Shown: positions 8,932 through 17,360, numbered from the stretch's first letter. The stretch: DNA of 64,000 nt from Mucilaginibacter sp. (GCF_025359345.1 NZ_JANYGQ010000020.1:62001-126000); one strand, 5' to 3'. A program made the numbers and translations. Notes: generated by a model from the letters alone, not told the origin.

Positions 8932-10857
8932 CTACGCTTCCAACTCCATTATCTGCTCGGCCAGTGCTTCCCATTGCAGTTGTATGTGGCCAAGTTCCAT
9001 TTTCTTTTTATCGTAATTGATGTTAATTTCCTTCATCTTAGCCACATCGTTATATAGCTTATCGTCGGCTAATTGAGCTTCTAGTTGCTTTACCGTTTTT
9101 TCAAGCACGGCAATCTGCTCTTCCATTTTGCCCAAATCCTGGTTCAGCTTTTTTAACTGCTGGTGTTTGTTTTCAGAGTGCGGTTGTTTAACAGGTGCTG
9201 CTTCTTTCTTCTCTTCTTTTTTAGGCTGAGGTGCAGGAATGGCGGCCTTTGGCTCCAGTTTGCGTTTGGCAAACCAAACATCAAACTCAGCATAAGTGCC
9301 GGGGTATTGTTTTATTTGCTGGTCCTCAATAAACCAGATTTTGTTGGCAATGTTATCAAGGAAATACCTGTCGTGTGATACAACAATGAAGGTGCCTTCA
9401 AACTGCTGCAAGGCCTGTATCAATATATTTACCGATTGTATATCAAGGTGGTTGGTAGGCTCATCCAGTACCAAAAAGTTAGCATCCGCTGTAAGCGCTT
9501 TTGCCAGTGCCACGCGCGATTTTTCGCCACCCGAAAGCACTTTTATCTTTTTAAATACATCATCGCCAGTGAACAAAAATGAACCTAAAATGCTGCGCAG
9601 TTCAGTTTCCGTATGTTTCGGGGCGAAAGATTGCAGTTCTTGTAAAGCCGTGTTTTCCAAATGCAATGCCTCCAGTTGGTGCTGGGCAAAAAACGTTTGG
9701 GTAACATTGTGGCCTGTTTCGGCTTTGCCGGTAAATTCGTGGTCGGCACCGGCAATAATGCGCAGCAGGGTCGACTTACCTTTACCGTTGGCACCTATCA
9801 ACGCAATTTTATCGCCTTTTTCAATAATTGCCTCGGCCCCGCTTAAAATATCGATAGCCGGGTATTTTTTCGTTACATTATCCAGGGTAATCACATGGCG
9901 GCCGCTTTGCTTCGAGAATTTGAAGCTGAAGTTTACCGATGGGTTGTCATCATCCACATCATCAACCCGCTCCATTTTGTCCAGCATTTTTATACGGCTT
10001 TGCGCCATTTTTGCTTTGGATGCTTTGGCGCGGAAACGCTCGATAAGCCGCTCTTCCTGCTTTATTTTCGACTGCTGGTTTTTAAACTCACCACGCTGAA
10101 TTTCTTCGCGCTGTGATTTTTCCTCCAAATAAAAAGTATAGTTGCCCGAATAAACAGTCAACTTGCCTTTGCGCGACTCAACCGTACGGTTTATTACTTT
10201 ATCCAGGAACCATCTATCGTGCGATACGATAACAATTGCACCATCGAACGCTTTCAGGTAGTCTTCCAGCCAAACAATTGAGGGTAAGTCGAGGTGGTTG
10301 GTAGGCTCATCCAGCAGCAAAATATCAGGTGCCTGCAATAATATTTTTGCCAGCATTACCCGCATGCGCCAGCCTCCCGAAAAGGTGCTGAGCTTACGGT
10401 GTGTATCGGCCTCGCTAAAGCCAAGGCCCGCTAAAATTTCGTGTGCTTTATATTCAATGTTATAGCCGTCGAGGGCTTCAAATTCATGCTGCTTGTCGCT
10501 TAGCTTGTGCAGCAGGTCTTCACTATAATCGGTTTCTAACTTGTGGAGTATAGTTTCAATCTCATCGTGCAACTGGTTTTGGCGCTCAAACGCTTCCATG
10601 GCCACATGCAGGATGTTTTTTTCAGACGAATACGACAGCAAATCCTGGTTGAGGTAGCCTAAAGTAAGGTCCTTAGCCATTGATATAGAGCCCGAAGTAG
10701 GCGTATAATCGCCTACAATAATTTTGAGCAGGGTGGTTTTGCCGGTACCATTGGCGCCAATAAGGCCGATTTTTTCTCCCGGTTTTATGTGCCAGTTAGC
10801 TTCATCATATAGAGCGCGCGCACCAATCTCGAACGTAAGGTTATTTATAGCTATCAT
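8932..10857 (-). CDS. ABC-F family ATPase (ribosome-associated, two ATP-binding domains)
   Basis: A 641-residue soluble protein with two ABC domains and no membrane segment. Domain 1 has Walker A GANGTGKTT (about residue 34), signature SGGWRMR and LLLDEPTNHLD. Domain 2 has GANGKGKST (about 350), LSGGEKSR and LVLDEPTNHLD. A charged linker rich in R and K joins them, and the C-terminus (about 550-641) is a K/E-rich coiled coil. ABC-F proteins bind the ribosomal E site and act in translation control, stalled-ribosome rescue or, in some clades, antibiotic protection. The sequence alone does not assign the clade (Uup, YbiT or YdiF type), though the C-terminal coiled coil fits Uup/YdiF. The ATG lies 7 nt after a TACCTTTG promoter box, so the mRNA is probably leaderless or nearly so. 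Confidence 0.93.
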   Translation of the reverse strand: MIAINNLTFEIGARALYDEANWHIKPGEKIGLIGANGTGKTTLLKIIVGDYTPTSGSISMAKDLTLGYLNQDLLSYSSEKNILHVAMEAFERQNQLHDEIETILHKLETDYSEDLLHKLSDKQHEFEALDGYNIEYKAHEILAGLGFSEADTHRKLSTFSGGWRMRVMLAKILLQAPDILLLDEPTNHLDLPSIVWLEDYLKAFDGAIVIVSHDRWFLDKVINRTVESRKGKLTVYSGNYTFYLEEKSQREEIQRGEFKNQQSKIKQEERLIERFRAKASKAKMAQSRIKMLDKMERVDDVDDDNPSVNFSFKFSKQSGRHVITLDNVTKKYPAIDILSGAEAIIEKGDKIALIGANGKGKSTLLRIIAGADHEFTGKAETGHNVTQTFFAQHQLEALHLENTALQELQSFAPKHTETELRSILGSFLFTGDDVFKKIKVLSGGEKSRVALAKALTADANFLVLDEPTNHLDIQSVNILIQALQQFEGTFIVVSHDRYFLDNIANKIWFIEDQQIKQYPGTYAEFDVWFAKRKLEPKAAIPAPQPKKEEKKEAAPVKQPHSENKHQQLKKLNQDLGKMEEQIAVLEKTVKQLEAQLADDKLYNDVAKMKEININYDKKKMELGHIQLQWEALAEQIMELEA

Positions 10858-10864
10858 TTGCGCG

Positions 10865-10925
10865 CAAAGGTACGATTTTTGGGGGAAGTCCGAAAGTCCG
10901 AAAGTCGGTAAAGTCCGAAAGACCG
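10865..10925 (-). promoter_or_regulatory. Promoter of the ABC-F gene with upstream CTTTCGGA repeats
   Basis: Read on the minus strand, a perfect Bacteroidota -7 box TACCTTTG (10872-10865) lies 7 nt before the ATG. About 19 nt upstream is TTTCGGAC, at the -33 position, inside an array of ctttcggact-type repeats that runs to about 10925. A closely similar cassette, in opposite orientation, precedes pyrD (11885-11949). Confidence 0.7.
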
Positions 10926-10979
10926 AAAATCTTCCGTAATCATATAACCCTTTTACCCCTTACCTTTCGCCTTTAATCT

Positions 10980-11750
10980 TTAACCCACCACTTCCATCCA
11001 CGTCTTCGCCATCAGGGCTTCGCCGGCAATACTTGGGTGCACGCCGTCCAGCGTCCAGTAACTGCCGGGGGCAAGCTCCAATGCTTTGTCAAACGCGCTT
11101 TGGTAAGGCACAAACGCTGCATCGTATTCATTGGCGATGTCTTTTGCCGCTTTGCGGAATAAATCAAACGTGGGATACCATTTGTCGTCAACCGCCCTAA
11201 CACCTTTTACACCAAATGGCTCGCAGACAACCAGTTTAACATTGGGCAACGCTTTTTTTGTTCTGTCAATTAGCGCGTGGTAATCGGCAATGTAATTATC
11301 AATAGTACCGGTGTATCCGTTGGTAAGCGTATGCCAAAAATCGTTTACACCAATGTGGATGCTGAGTACAGTCGGTTTTATACTAAGCGCATCAGCGTCC
11401 CAGCGCTCGGCTAACTGGTAAACTTTGTTTCCGCTAATGCCGCGGTTGTGGATTTGCAAATTCAGCTCCGGGTACTTTATTAATAGCTGGCCGGTGGTTA
11501 GCAATACATACCCTGTGCCTAAAGTACCTGTGTCGTTTGGTGTGAATTTGTTATGGTCGCGGCCCCAGTCGGTGATGGAATCACCCTGGAAAAGGATGAT
11601 GTCATTTTTTTCGAGGCGGATTTTTTTAGCTCCGCTTTCGGCCACGGCAGCCTTTACAATTTGTGGCAGCGATAGTGATAGTGTTGCCAGTGTGCCTACA
11701 GAGGCGGTTTTTATAAAGCTGCGGCGGTTGGCATTGGAATTAAACTTCAT
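10980..11750 (-). CDS. Secreted SGNH/GDSL-type hydrolase
   Basis: A 256-residue protein. The chosen start at 11750 gives MKFNSNANRRSFIKTASVGT, a Tat-type signal (RRSFIK plus a hydrophobic stretch ending VKAAVA). Longer open sequence upstream overlaps pyrD's promoter and looks non-coding. SGNH blocks are clear: LFQGDSITDWG (block I, catalytic Ser), GISGNKVYQL (Gly block), HIGVNDFWHTL (block III, Asn) and LDGVHPSIAGE (Asp/His). Such enzymes are esterases or lipases, often acting on acetylated sugars or polysaccharides. The substrate here is unknown. It is flanked by two inverted promoter-repeat cassettes, one facing away on each side, and is divergent from pyrD. Confidence 0.88.
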   Translation of the reverse strand: MKFNSNANRRSFIKTASVGTLATLSLSLPQIVKAAVAESGAKKIRLEKNDIILFQGDSITDWGRDHNKFTPNDTGTLGTGYVLLTTGQLLIKYPELNLQIHNRGISGNKVYQLAERWDADALSIKPTVLSIHIGVNDFWHTLTNGYTGTIDNYIADYHALIDRTKKALPNVKLVVCEPFGVKGVRAVDDKWYPTFDLFRKAAKDIANEYDAAFVPYQSAFDKALELAPGSYWTLDGVHPSIAGEALMAKTWMEVVG

Positions 11751-11884
11751 AGTTGACGGTTCATAGTTCATGGCCGGAAAGCCAGTTGGTGTTGCTAATA
11801 TAGAAATTAGTAGGCAATAGTTTTTGTAATTGCTCATTTTGTTACGATGCGGTGAAATACTGAAAATTGACTCGTCCGAACTTT

Positions 11885-11949
11885 TTCTTTCGGACTTTCC
11901 GGACTTTTCCGACTTTCGGACTTCCCCCAAAATTCCTACCTTCGCACCC
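11885..11949 (+). promoter_or_regulatory. Promoter of pyrD with upstream CTTTCGGA repeats
   Basis: Three copies of a ctttcggactt-like unit lead into cccccaaaattcc and then TACCTTCG, a -7 box with one mismatch to TAnnTTTG, which ends 6 nt before the ATG of pyrD. The arrangement repeats that of the ABC-F promoter, including the C-run and the position of the last TTTCGGAC unit. Confidence 0.6.
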
Positions 11950-12990
11950 ATGTATTTCCTGCTGAAACCAATCCTTTTTAAGTTCGACCCGGAGCGGGTG
12001 CATTACTTTGTAACAGCTAATTTAAAGCGCTTTAACCGGTTTCCCGGCGGTGCGGCTTTGAGCAGGGCGATATGGGATGTTAAGGATGCCAGGCTTGAGC
12101 GGGAGGTGTTTGGCTTGAAGTTTCGAAACCCTGTGGGCCTTGCCGCCGGGTTTGATAAAAACGGCGAAATGATGGGCGAAATGGCTAACATGGGTTTCGG
12201 TTTTGTTGAGGTTGGTACTGTTACGCCGCTGCCGCAGCCCGGTAATCCCAAGCCGCGCATGTTCCGCTTGCCTGCTGATGGCGGACTGATCAATCGCATG
12301 GGCTTTAATAACCTTGGAGTTGACGTGGTGGCTGAACGGTTGGCGGCATTTCGCAAGAGCAAAGCCGGGCAAAAAGGATTGATTATTGGTGGCAACATCG
12401 GCAAAAATAAAGTAACGCCGAATGAGGACGCGGTTAGCGATTACATCAAATGTTTCGACCGGCTTTTTGATGTGGTCGATTATTTCGTGGTAAACGTAAG
12501 CTCCCCTAATACACCTGGACTGCGCGCCCTGCAGGAAAAAGAGCCGTTGATGGATTTGTTGAACACCCTGCAAAAGCGTAACAATAAAAACGGTATCAGC
12601 AGGCCCATTCTGCTGAAGATAGCGCCCGATTTAACTAACGAACAACTGGATGATATTGTGGAAATTGTGCAGCAAACCGGCATTGCGGGTATCATTGCTA
12701 CCAATACAACCATCAGCAGGGAAGATTTGACTTCTCCGGATGAATTAAAAAACGAAACAGGAGGCCTGAGTGGCGTCCCTTTAACCAAACGTTCAACCGA
12801 GGTGATTGCCTACCTGCATAAAAAATCAAACGGCGCATTCCCGATAATAGGAGTGGGGGGTATACACAGTGCTGAGGATGCTATTGAGAAACTAGATGCC
12901 GGGGCTGTGCTGGTACAATTGTATACCGGGTTTATTTATGAAGGGCCGGGGTTGATTGGGCGGATAAATAAAAGGATATTGAAGGGGTAG
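11950..12990 (+). CDS. pyrD: Dihydroorotate dehydrogenase, class 2 (quinone-dependent)
   Basis: A 346-residue protein that oxidises dihydroorotate to orotate in pyrimidine synthesis and passes electrons to the quinone pool. The N-terminal amphipathic segment ([20 protein letters not shown]) is the membrane/quinone tunnel typical of class 2. [39 protein letters not shown] and [12 protein letters not shown] (catalytic Ser in NVSSPNTPG) are class 2 signatures, and [12 protein letters not shown] binds the FMN phosphate. The start at 11950 follows the promoter directly; upstream in-frame sequence lies in repeats. Length is normal. It is monocistronic and followed by a repeat element. Confidence 0.96.
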   Translation: MYFLLKPILFKFDPERVHYFVTANLKRFNRFPGGAALSRAIWDVKDARLEREVFGLKFRNPVGLAAGFDKNGEMMGEMANMGFGFVEVGTVTPLPQPGNPKPRMFRLPADGGLINRMGFNNLGVDVVAERLAAFRKSKAGQKGLIIGGNIGKNKVTPNEDAVSDYIKCFDRLFDVVDYFVVNVSSPNTPGLRALQEKEPLMDLLNTLQKRNNKNGISRPILLKIAPDLTNEQLDDIVEIVQQTGIAGIIATNTTISREDLTSPDELKNETGGLSGVPLTKRSTEVIAYLHKKSNGAFPIIGVGGIHSAEDAIEKLDAGAVLVQLYTGFIYEGPGLIGRINKRILKG

Positions 12991-13007
12991 GTCTCACGTT
13001 CTACACG

Positions 13008-13154
13008 CGTCATTGCGAGGAATGAAGCAACCTCTACACACGCAAATCAATGAAGCGAAAACCTTGTGGCTACCCATAAGCGGCTGCAAGGTCCGTTCGG
13101 CATAAAGGTTCATGAATGTCCTGCGTAGAGGTTGCTTCGTTCCTCGCAATGACG
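13008..13154. repeat. REP/MITE-like element with 30-bp inverted ends
   Basis: The left arm 13008-13037 (cgtcattgcgaggaatgaag...) and right arm 13125-13154 are inverted copies with one mismatch over 30 bp, 87 bp apart. It starts 18 bp after the pyrD stop. The outer core gtcattgcgag is shared with the element at 8805-8920, but the inner sequence differs. Confidence 0.88.
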
Positions 13155-13172
13155 GGCCGGGGGGCAATAAAA

Positions 13173-13202
13173 AAATCCCATCGGCACAAACCAATGGGAT
13201 TT
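13173..13202 (-). terminator. Intrinsic terminator of the 58-residue protein gene
   Basis: The 9-bp stem aaatcccat/atgggattt encloses a 12-nt loop. On the minus strand it is followed by an unbroken T run. It lies 55 bp after the stop codon at 13258. Confidence 0.8.
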
Positions 13203-13257
13203 ATATCATTTACCAGGACGCAATAAATTGCTTCCCAAACTATTTAATCAAACAAAA

Positions 13258-13434
13258 TTATTTTGCAGCTGCTGCTTTTAACAAAGCGGCATTGTTTATT
13301 GCTATCTGGTTGCCTTTTTTCTCAGCACTGCGGCTTCCGGGCTCCAGGTTGGTAGCCAATTTCAAAAACTGAACTTCTAAACGTGAAGTAGTTTTGTTTT
13401 TCCTGTCTTTTCTTTTTAAACGAGTAACGCCCAT
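13258..13434 (-). CDS. Small basic protein of 58 residues (possible ribosome-associated protein)
   Basis: A complete frame starts MGVTRLKRKDRKNKTTSRLE and ends LLKAAAAK. About one residue in four is K or R, concentrated in the first 18 residues. There is no signal or membrane segment. It sits between a good terminator and a tRNA-Cys gene on the same strand, a common setting for translation-related genes. Composition and size resemble small ribosomal proteins, and Bacteroidota ribosomes carry at least one lineage-specific small protein, but I cannot confirm the identity. Coding is supported by the clean start, the terminator placement and the absence of any better frame; the function is inference only. 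Confidence 0.72.
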   Translation of the reverse strand: MGVTRLKRKDRKNKTTSRLEVQFLKLATNLEPGSRSAEKKGNQIAINNAALLKAAAAK

Positions 13435-13467
13435 GATGGTATTATTTTAATGTTTTTAAATCTTCCG

Positions 13468-13538
13468 AGGTCGGGAGCGGATTCGAACCGCTGTAAAAGG
13501 TTTTGCAGACCTCTGCCTAGCCACTCGGCCACCCGACC
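13468..13538 (-). tRNA. tRNA-Cys (GCA)
   Basis: A 71-nt cloverleaf with acceptor GGTCGGG/CCCGACC (7 bp), anticodon loop CTGCAAA giving GCA, T arm AGCGG-TTCGAAT-CCGCT, and discriminator T, as expected for tRNA-Cys. CCA is not encoded. Confidence 0.95.
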
Positions 13539-13568
13539 TTTTTTCAAGGCTGCAAAAATAGCAATTAT

Positions 13569-14324
13569 TTATTGCTTGCCAAGTTTATTTCTGCTTATTT
13601 CTGCACAAAATAATGCAGTGGCTATGCCAACGTTTAATGATTCGGCCTTGCCAGCCCTCGGGATGGTCACAGCTTTGCTGATCAGCCGCTCAATTTCGGG
13701 GCGTAAACCGTTGCCTTCGTTGCCCATAACTATTAATCCTTCGTCGCCAAAATTGGTTTTATAAATATTTTCGCCATTAAGCATCGCCCCAAAAACAGGC
13801 AGCCCAACCTGTAGTAAAATTGTGGATAAATCAACATAATGCACATTTACCCGTGCAAGCGAACCCATGCTGGCCTGCACCACCTTGGGGTTGTAGGCGT
13901 CGACTGTATCGTCTGAACAAACAATATCATCAATGCCAAACCAGTCGGCAGTGCGTATTATGGTACCCATATTGCCGGGGTCCTGCACGCCATCTAAAAC
14001 TAACGAGAACTTTTGTCGGAGCTTTTGGTTATTAAGCGGTGCGTGTTGCGGGATTTTAACAAGAGCAATAACCTCCTGCGGGGTTTTTAAACTGCTTATT
14101 TTTTCGATATCTGTAACAGAAATATTATATAAGTTTATTTTTTGGGATAATTTGAGCACTTTTGGGTCGAACGAAGCGGTATGGTAAATAGCTTCAATTT
14201 TGTAGGGAGAATTAATGAATTCGATAACCGATTTATATCCTTCAACTAAAAACTGGCCGTATTCTTTACGCTCTTTTTTGTTTTGCAGGGACTTTAGTAA
14301 ACTGATTTGAGACTTTGAAAGCAT
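13569..14324 (-). CDS. TrmH/SpoU-family RNA 2'-O-methyltransferase
   Basis: A 251-residue SPOUT methyltransferase. The N-terminal substrate-binding part (LKSLQNKKERKEYGQFLVEG) is typical of the RlmB/TrmH group. The SPOUT knot carries LDGVQDPGNMGTIIRTAD (motif 1, Asn-Arg), LIVMGNEGNGLR (motif 2) and TIPRAGKAESLNVGIATAL (motif 3), which form the SAM pocket. It probably methylates a ribose in 23S rRNA; the exact nucleotide is not predictable. Its start codon overlaps the start of the divergent TamL-like gene by about 10 bp, so each promoter must lie inside the other gene. Confidence 0.9.
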   Translation of the reverse strand: MLSKSQISLLKSLQNKKERKEYGQFLVEGYKSVIEFINSPYKIEAIYHTASFDPKVLKLSQKINLYNISVTDIEKISSLKTPQEVIALVKIPQHAPLNNQKLRQKFSLVLDGVQDPGNMGTIIRTADWFGIDDIVCSDDTVDAYNPKVVQASMGSLARVNVHYVDLSTILLQVGLPVFGAMLNGENIYKTNFGDEGLIVMGNEGNGLRPEIERLISKAVTIPRAGKAESLNVGIATALFCAEISRNKLGKQ

Positions 14325-16696
14325 ATATAAAACCTGTTGGTTACCGCCTTACAATATTAAGTATTTTGCTGCTCTTTATCGGGTCGGGTTGCAGTTTAAC
14401 GCGCAGGCTGCAGGGAAACGAGTCGTTGGTGCGCAAAATTAACATCAAGGGCGTTGATAAAGAGTTCACCGATGCGGCATTGTTGTATGTTGATAAAGGC
14501 CAGCAACCCAACAATGTTATTAACCTGCAGTTTTATTACCTATTCAGTAAAAATGGTAAGCGGGATATTGGCGAGCCGCCTGCGATTCTTGACAGCGGTT
14601 TGGTTGAATTTTCGCGTGTTCAGATTGAACGTTTCCTGCAGAATAAAGGCTACCTGAAAGCCAAGGTTACCGACAGTATAGAGATAAAGAAGAAAAAAGC
14701 AACACTTAACTTCACAGCGGTTGAGGGGCCTATGTTCAGGATACGCAAAATTCAGGATAGCATTGCCGATAAAACTGTACGAAATTTATACCGGGTTAAC
14801 CGCCCACGCTTTTCACACGTGCAGCCCGGCGGCCGGTTCGATATGGATAGTTTAGCTTACGACCGCGACGAGTTTTACTTGATAATGAAGCGCAACGGCT
14901 TTTACGATTTTTATAGGCAGTATGTTAATTATCAATACGACTCAACATTCCGCAGCAGCGTGGTTGATTTAAAAATGATTATTGATAACCCTGTGGGTCG
15001 GCCATTTCACCCGGTTTACCGCATTAATAATACACTTATAACCATATCCAAAAGTAACGGGCGTAACGAAGGTAAAGCCGATACCATACAGGTTGATACG
15101 CAGTTCAGGTTTGTTGATTATTCAGGCAGGTTTAAACCTCATTCGGTAACCAACTATGTTTTTCAGAAAAAGAGCGATTTTTATGATGTTGACAAACAAA
15201 CCCTGACAACATCACGACTTTCAGAACTGAACGTATTCCGTAATGTGCCAAACCCTACGTACATAAAATTGCCTGATAGTACCAATCGCCTGGACACAAG
15301 GATTGATATAACGCCGCTAAAGCACTTTAGCGATAGGGTTGAAGGGGAGTTTTTGTTTGCCGGCGGTAAATTTGGTTACAATCTTGGAAATACATTTACC
15401 GACAGGAACCTGTTCAGAAATGCCGCCATATTACAAATAAAGACCAACTGGAGCGTGTTGTTCGACAATAATAACAACAGCATAAGCAAGGCTGCCATTT
15501 TAAACCAGGATCTAAGGATTGGCGCAAACCTGGTTTACCCGCGGTTGATAGTGCCCTTTGTAACGCTGCCTATCTTTGGTAAATATGCGGTACCGCATAC
15601 CACGTTTTCATCAAACTACCAGCTGTTTTATCAAAAAGGGCTGGTATCGCGCGAGAGCTTTACCAACTCCATAACGTACGATTTTTTCGAGACCAGCCAC
15701 AAGCTGCACACATTTACACCCATTAGCTTTGAGTTCTCGAAAGGTACAATTGACCCTGTCGCACAGGTCGAGTTGCTTAAAAAAGATTTATTTGCCTACA
15801 GTTATTTGATTGGCCGCACCATTTTTACCATAGGCAGCCAGTATAGTTACCAGTTAAATACCGACCGGTTAAACAGCTACGGTAACTTCACTTATTTTCG
15901 CGGCAGTATAGATGCTGGCGGAAATACACTTGACCTGCTAAGCAATGCTTTTAACACAAAGCGGGATGCTGCCGGTAAACGCACCATTTTTGGTTATCCT
16001 TTTGCACAATATACCAAATTAGAGGTCGACCTGCGTATTTACAAAAGCCTGGGCGGGGAACGGCAGTTTATTTTCCGCTTAAACCCCGGCATTGGCTTAC
16101 CATACGGCAACTGCGATGATCAACACTGGATTTTTGAAAAGGAATTTTATACAGGTGGCGCAAACGATATGCGCGCCTGGCTGCCACGCACGCTGGGCCC
16201 CGGCAAGTTTAACCGTGCCGAATTTTACGGCCCTCCAACACCGGGGAACGACAGCCTGCGCACCCGTTTGAAATATCTTGACCAGTTTGGCGAGGTGAAA
16301 ATAATTGCAAACGCCGAGTATCGCTATAAGCTTGCCGATAACTTTTTTGGAGCCAAGCTTAAAGGCGCATTTTTTATCGACGCCGGTAATGTTTGGCGGC
16401 TGCATCCCCAACCTAATGAAAAGGATGCAGAATTCAGGTTGAACAATATTCTGCCATCTACAGCCATTGATATTGGCACCGGCTTCCGGTTCGATTTGGC
16501 CTTCTTTGTGTTCAGGCTGGATGCTGCACTCAAGTTTAGAGACCCCCAGTTCTCCGGCTCAAACTCATGGGTACTGGTTAAAAACTTTAGCGAACTGTTT
16601 AAGTCGGGTGCATTTAAAGCCAATTATAAAGCCACCAACAGCGGTGATTCCTACAATTTTATGCAGCTGAACTTTGGGGTGGGGATGCCGTTTTAG
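14315..16696 (+). CDS. Second TamL/BamA-type outer membrane lipoprotein
   Basis: A 793-residue protein. No ATG is available before the signal sequence, so the start is taken as TTG at 14315, giving MKAYIKPVGYRLTILSILLL and a lipobox GSGC. The order then is POTRA-like domains (INIKGVDKEF..., VEFSRVQIERFLQNKGYLKA) and a C-terminal Omp85 barrel with FYTGGANDMRAWLPRTLGPG, the L6-type motif, ending GVGMPF with the terminal Phe of an outer membrane protein. It is a paralogue of the TamL at the left edge but has no tamB next to it. It would insert or export outer membrane proteins, or be a specialised Omp85 protein. Confidence 0.86.
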   Translation: MKAYIKPVGYRLTILSILLLFIGSGCSLTRRLQGNESLVRKINIKGVDKEFTDAALLYVDKGQQPNNVINLQFYYLFSKNGKRDIGEPPAILDSGLVEFSRVQIERFLQNKGYLKAKVTDSIEIKKKKATLNFTAVEGPMFRIRKIQDSIADKTVRNLYRVNRPRFSHVQPGGRFDMDSLAYDRDEFYLIMKRNGFYDFYRQYVNYQYDSTFRSSVVDLKMIIDNPVGRPFHPVYRINNTLITISKSNGRNEGKADTIQVDTQFRFVDYSGRFKPHSVTNYVFQKKSDFYDVDKQTLTTSRLSELNVFRNVPNPTYIKLPDSTNRLDTRIDITPLKHFSDRVEGEFLFAGGKFGYNLGNTFTDRNLFRNAAILQIKTNWSVLFDNNNNSISKAAILNQDLRIGANLVYPRLIVPFVTLPIFGKYAVPHTTFSSNYQLFYQKGLVSRESFTNSITYDFFETSHKLHTFTPISFEFSKGTIDPVAQVELLKKDLFAYSYLIGRTIFTIGSQYSYQLNTDRLNSYGNFTYFRGSIDAGGNTLDLLSNAFNTKRDAAGKRTIFGYPFAQYTKLEVDLRIYKSLGGERQFIFRLNPGIGLPYGNCDDQHWIFEKEFYTGGANDMRAWLPRTLGPGKFNRAEFYGPPTPGNDSLRTRLKYLDQFGEVKIIANAEYRYKLADNFFGAKLKGAFFIDAGNVWRLHPQPNEKDAEFRLNNILPSTAIDIGTGFRFDLAFFVFRLDAALKFRDPQFSGSNSWVLVKNFSELFKSGAFKANYKATNSGDSYNFMQLNFGVGMPF

Positions 16697-16734
16697 GATT
16701 AGAGATTAGATGGGCTTACCAAGGAAGATTCACT

Positions 16735-16764
16735 TTTGTTTAAACAGATGAATTTGTATATTTG
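16735..16764 (+). promoter_or_regulatory. Promoter of the antitoxin-toxin pair
   Basis: TTTG (16735-16738), an 18-bp spacer and TATATTTG (16757-16764) match the Bacteroidota sigma consensus TTTG/TAnnTTTG. The antitoxin ATG follows 3 nt later, so transcription would start at or very near the start codon. Confidence 0.72.
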
Positions 16765-16767
16765 TGT

Positions 16768-16998
16768 ATGGTAAGAACAATTATCACCCCTGAAAATACC
16801 AATGTTCAGTTGGCTATACCTAAGGAATATGTCGGTAAAGAAATCGAGGTTACAGTTTTAGCACTTGATGAGTTATCCGGCGATAAGCCCGTTAAGGTTA
16901 CTATGGCCGACTTTTGGAATACCATATCGGATGATACAGCCAAAATTCTGCACAAAGATGTGGAACATAGTCGCAACGAATGGGAGCGAAATATTTAA
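16768..16998 (+). CDS. Type II antitoxin of a VapBC-like pair
   Basis: A 76-residue protein beginning MVRTIITPENTNVQLAIPKE. The N-terminal beta-strand layout resembles AbrB/MazE-like or Bacteroidota VapB antitoxins, and the acidic, disordered-looking C-terminus (NTISDDTAKILHKDVEHSRNEWE) would wrap the toxin. It overlaps the downstream PIN-domain frame by 19 bp, the usual antitoxin-first order. The ATG at 16768 is preferred over one two codons upstream because of the promoter position. The antitoxin looks intact although its toxin is broken, so it may now only autoregulate or neutralise related toxins. Confidence 0.78.
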   Translation: MVRTIITPENTNVQLAIPKEYVGKEIEVTVLALDELSGDKPVKVTMADFWNTISDDTAKILHKDVEHSRNEWERNI

Positions 16999-17360
16999 TC
17001 GACACCAACGCGATTATTGACTTTTTTAACGGTAAGCTACCCTGTCAGGGAAGGCAACTGCTATCAACAATAGAGCCTGCCATTTCAATTATCACCCGCA
17101 TCGAATTATTTTCAAGGTAGCAACATAAATCAACAGGAACTTCAGCAACTACAACGATTTGTTGACATTGCATTGATTCACTCAATCAATTTACAGGTGG
17201 CAATTGAAACTATCGAAATAAGAAAGAAACATAAAATAAAGTCCCGGATGCTATTATTGCTGCCACGGCTATAGTTTACGATTTTAAATTGGTTACAAGA
17301 AATGTTTCTGATTTCGACAAGATTAGTAACCTGGAGCTAATCAATCCTCATACATTATAG
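16980..17360 (+). pseudogene. VapC-like PIN-domain toxin with two frameshifts
   Basis: Translation from the ATG at 16980 gives MGAKYLIDTNAIIDFFNGKL with the PIN start IDTN and then RIELFS, and stops at TAG 17118. The family sequence continues in another frame from 17116 (NINQQELQQLQRFVDIALIH...IEIRKKHKI), and near 17239 returns to the first frame with VPDAIIAATAIVYDFKLVTRNVSDF, the C-terminal PIN acidic residues. So there is one gain (about 17115) and one loss (about 17239), and the active nuclease would not be made. All active-site motifs are otherwise present, which points to recent inactivation or sequencing errors. Confidence 0.85.

Noticed and set aside
8804..9016. Open frame through the repeat at 8805-8920
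   Set aside because: It is produced by the inverted repeat and the antisense of the ABC-F gene.
12003..12788. Minus-strand frames within pyrD
   Set aside because: pyrD is unambiguous on the plus strand; these are shadows.
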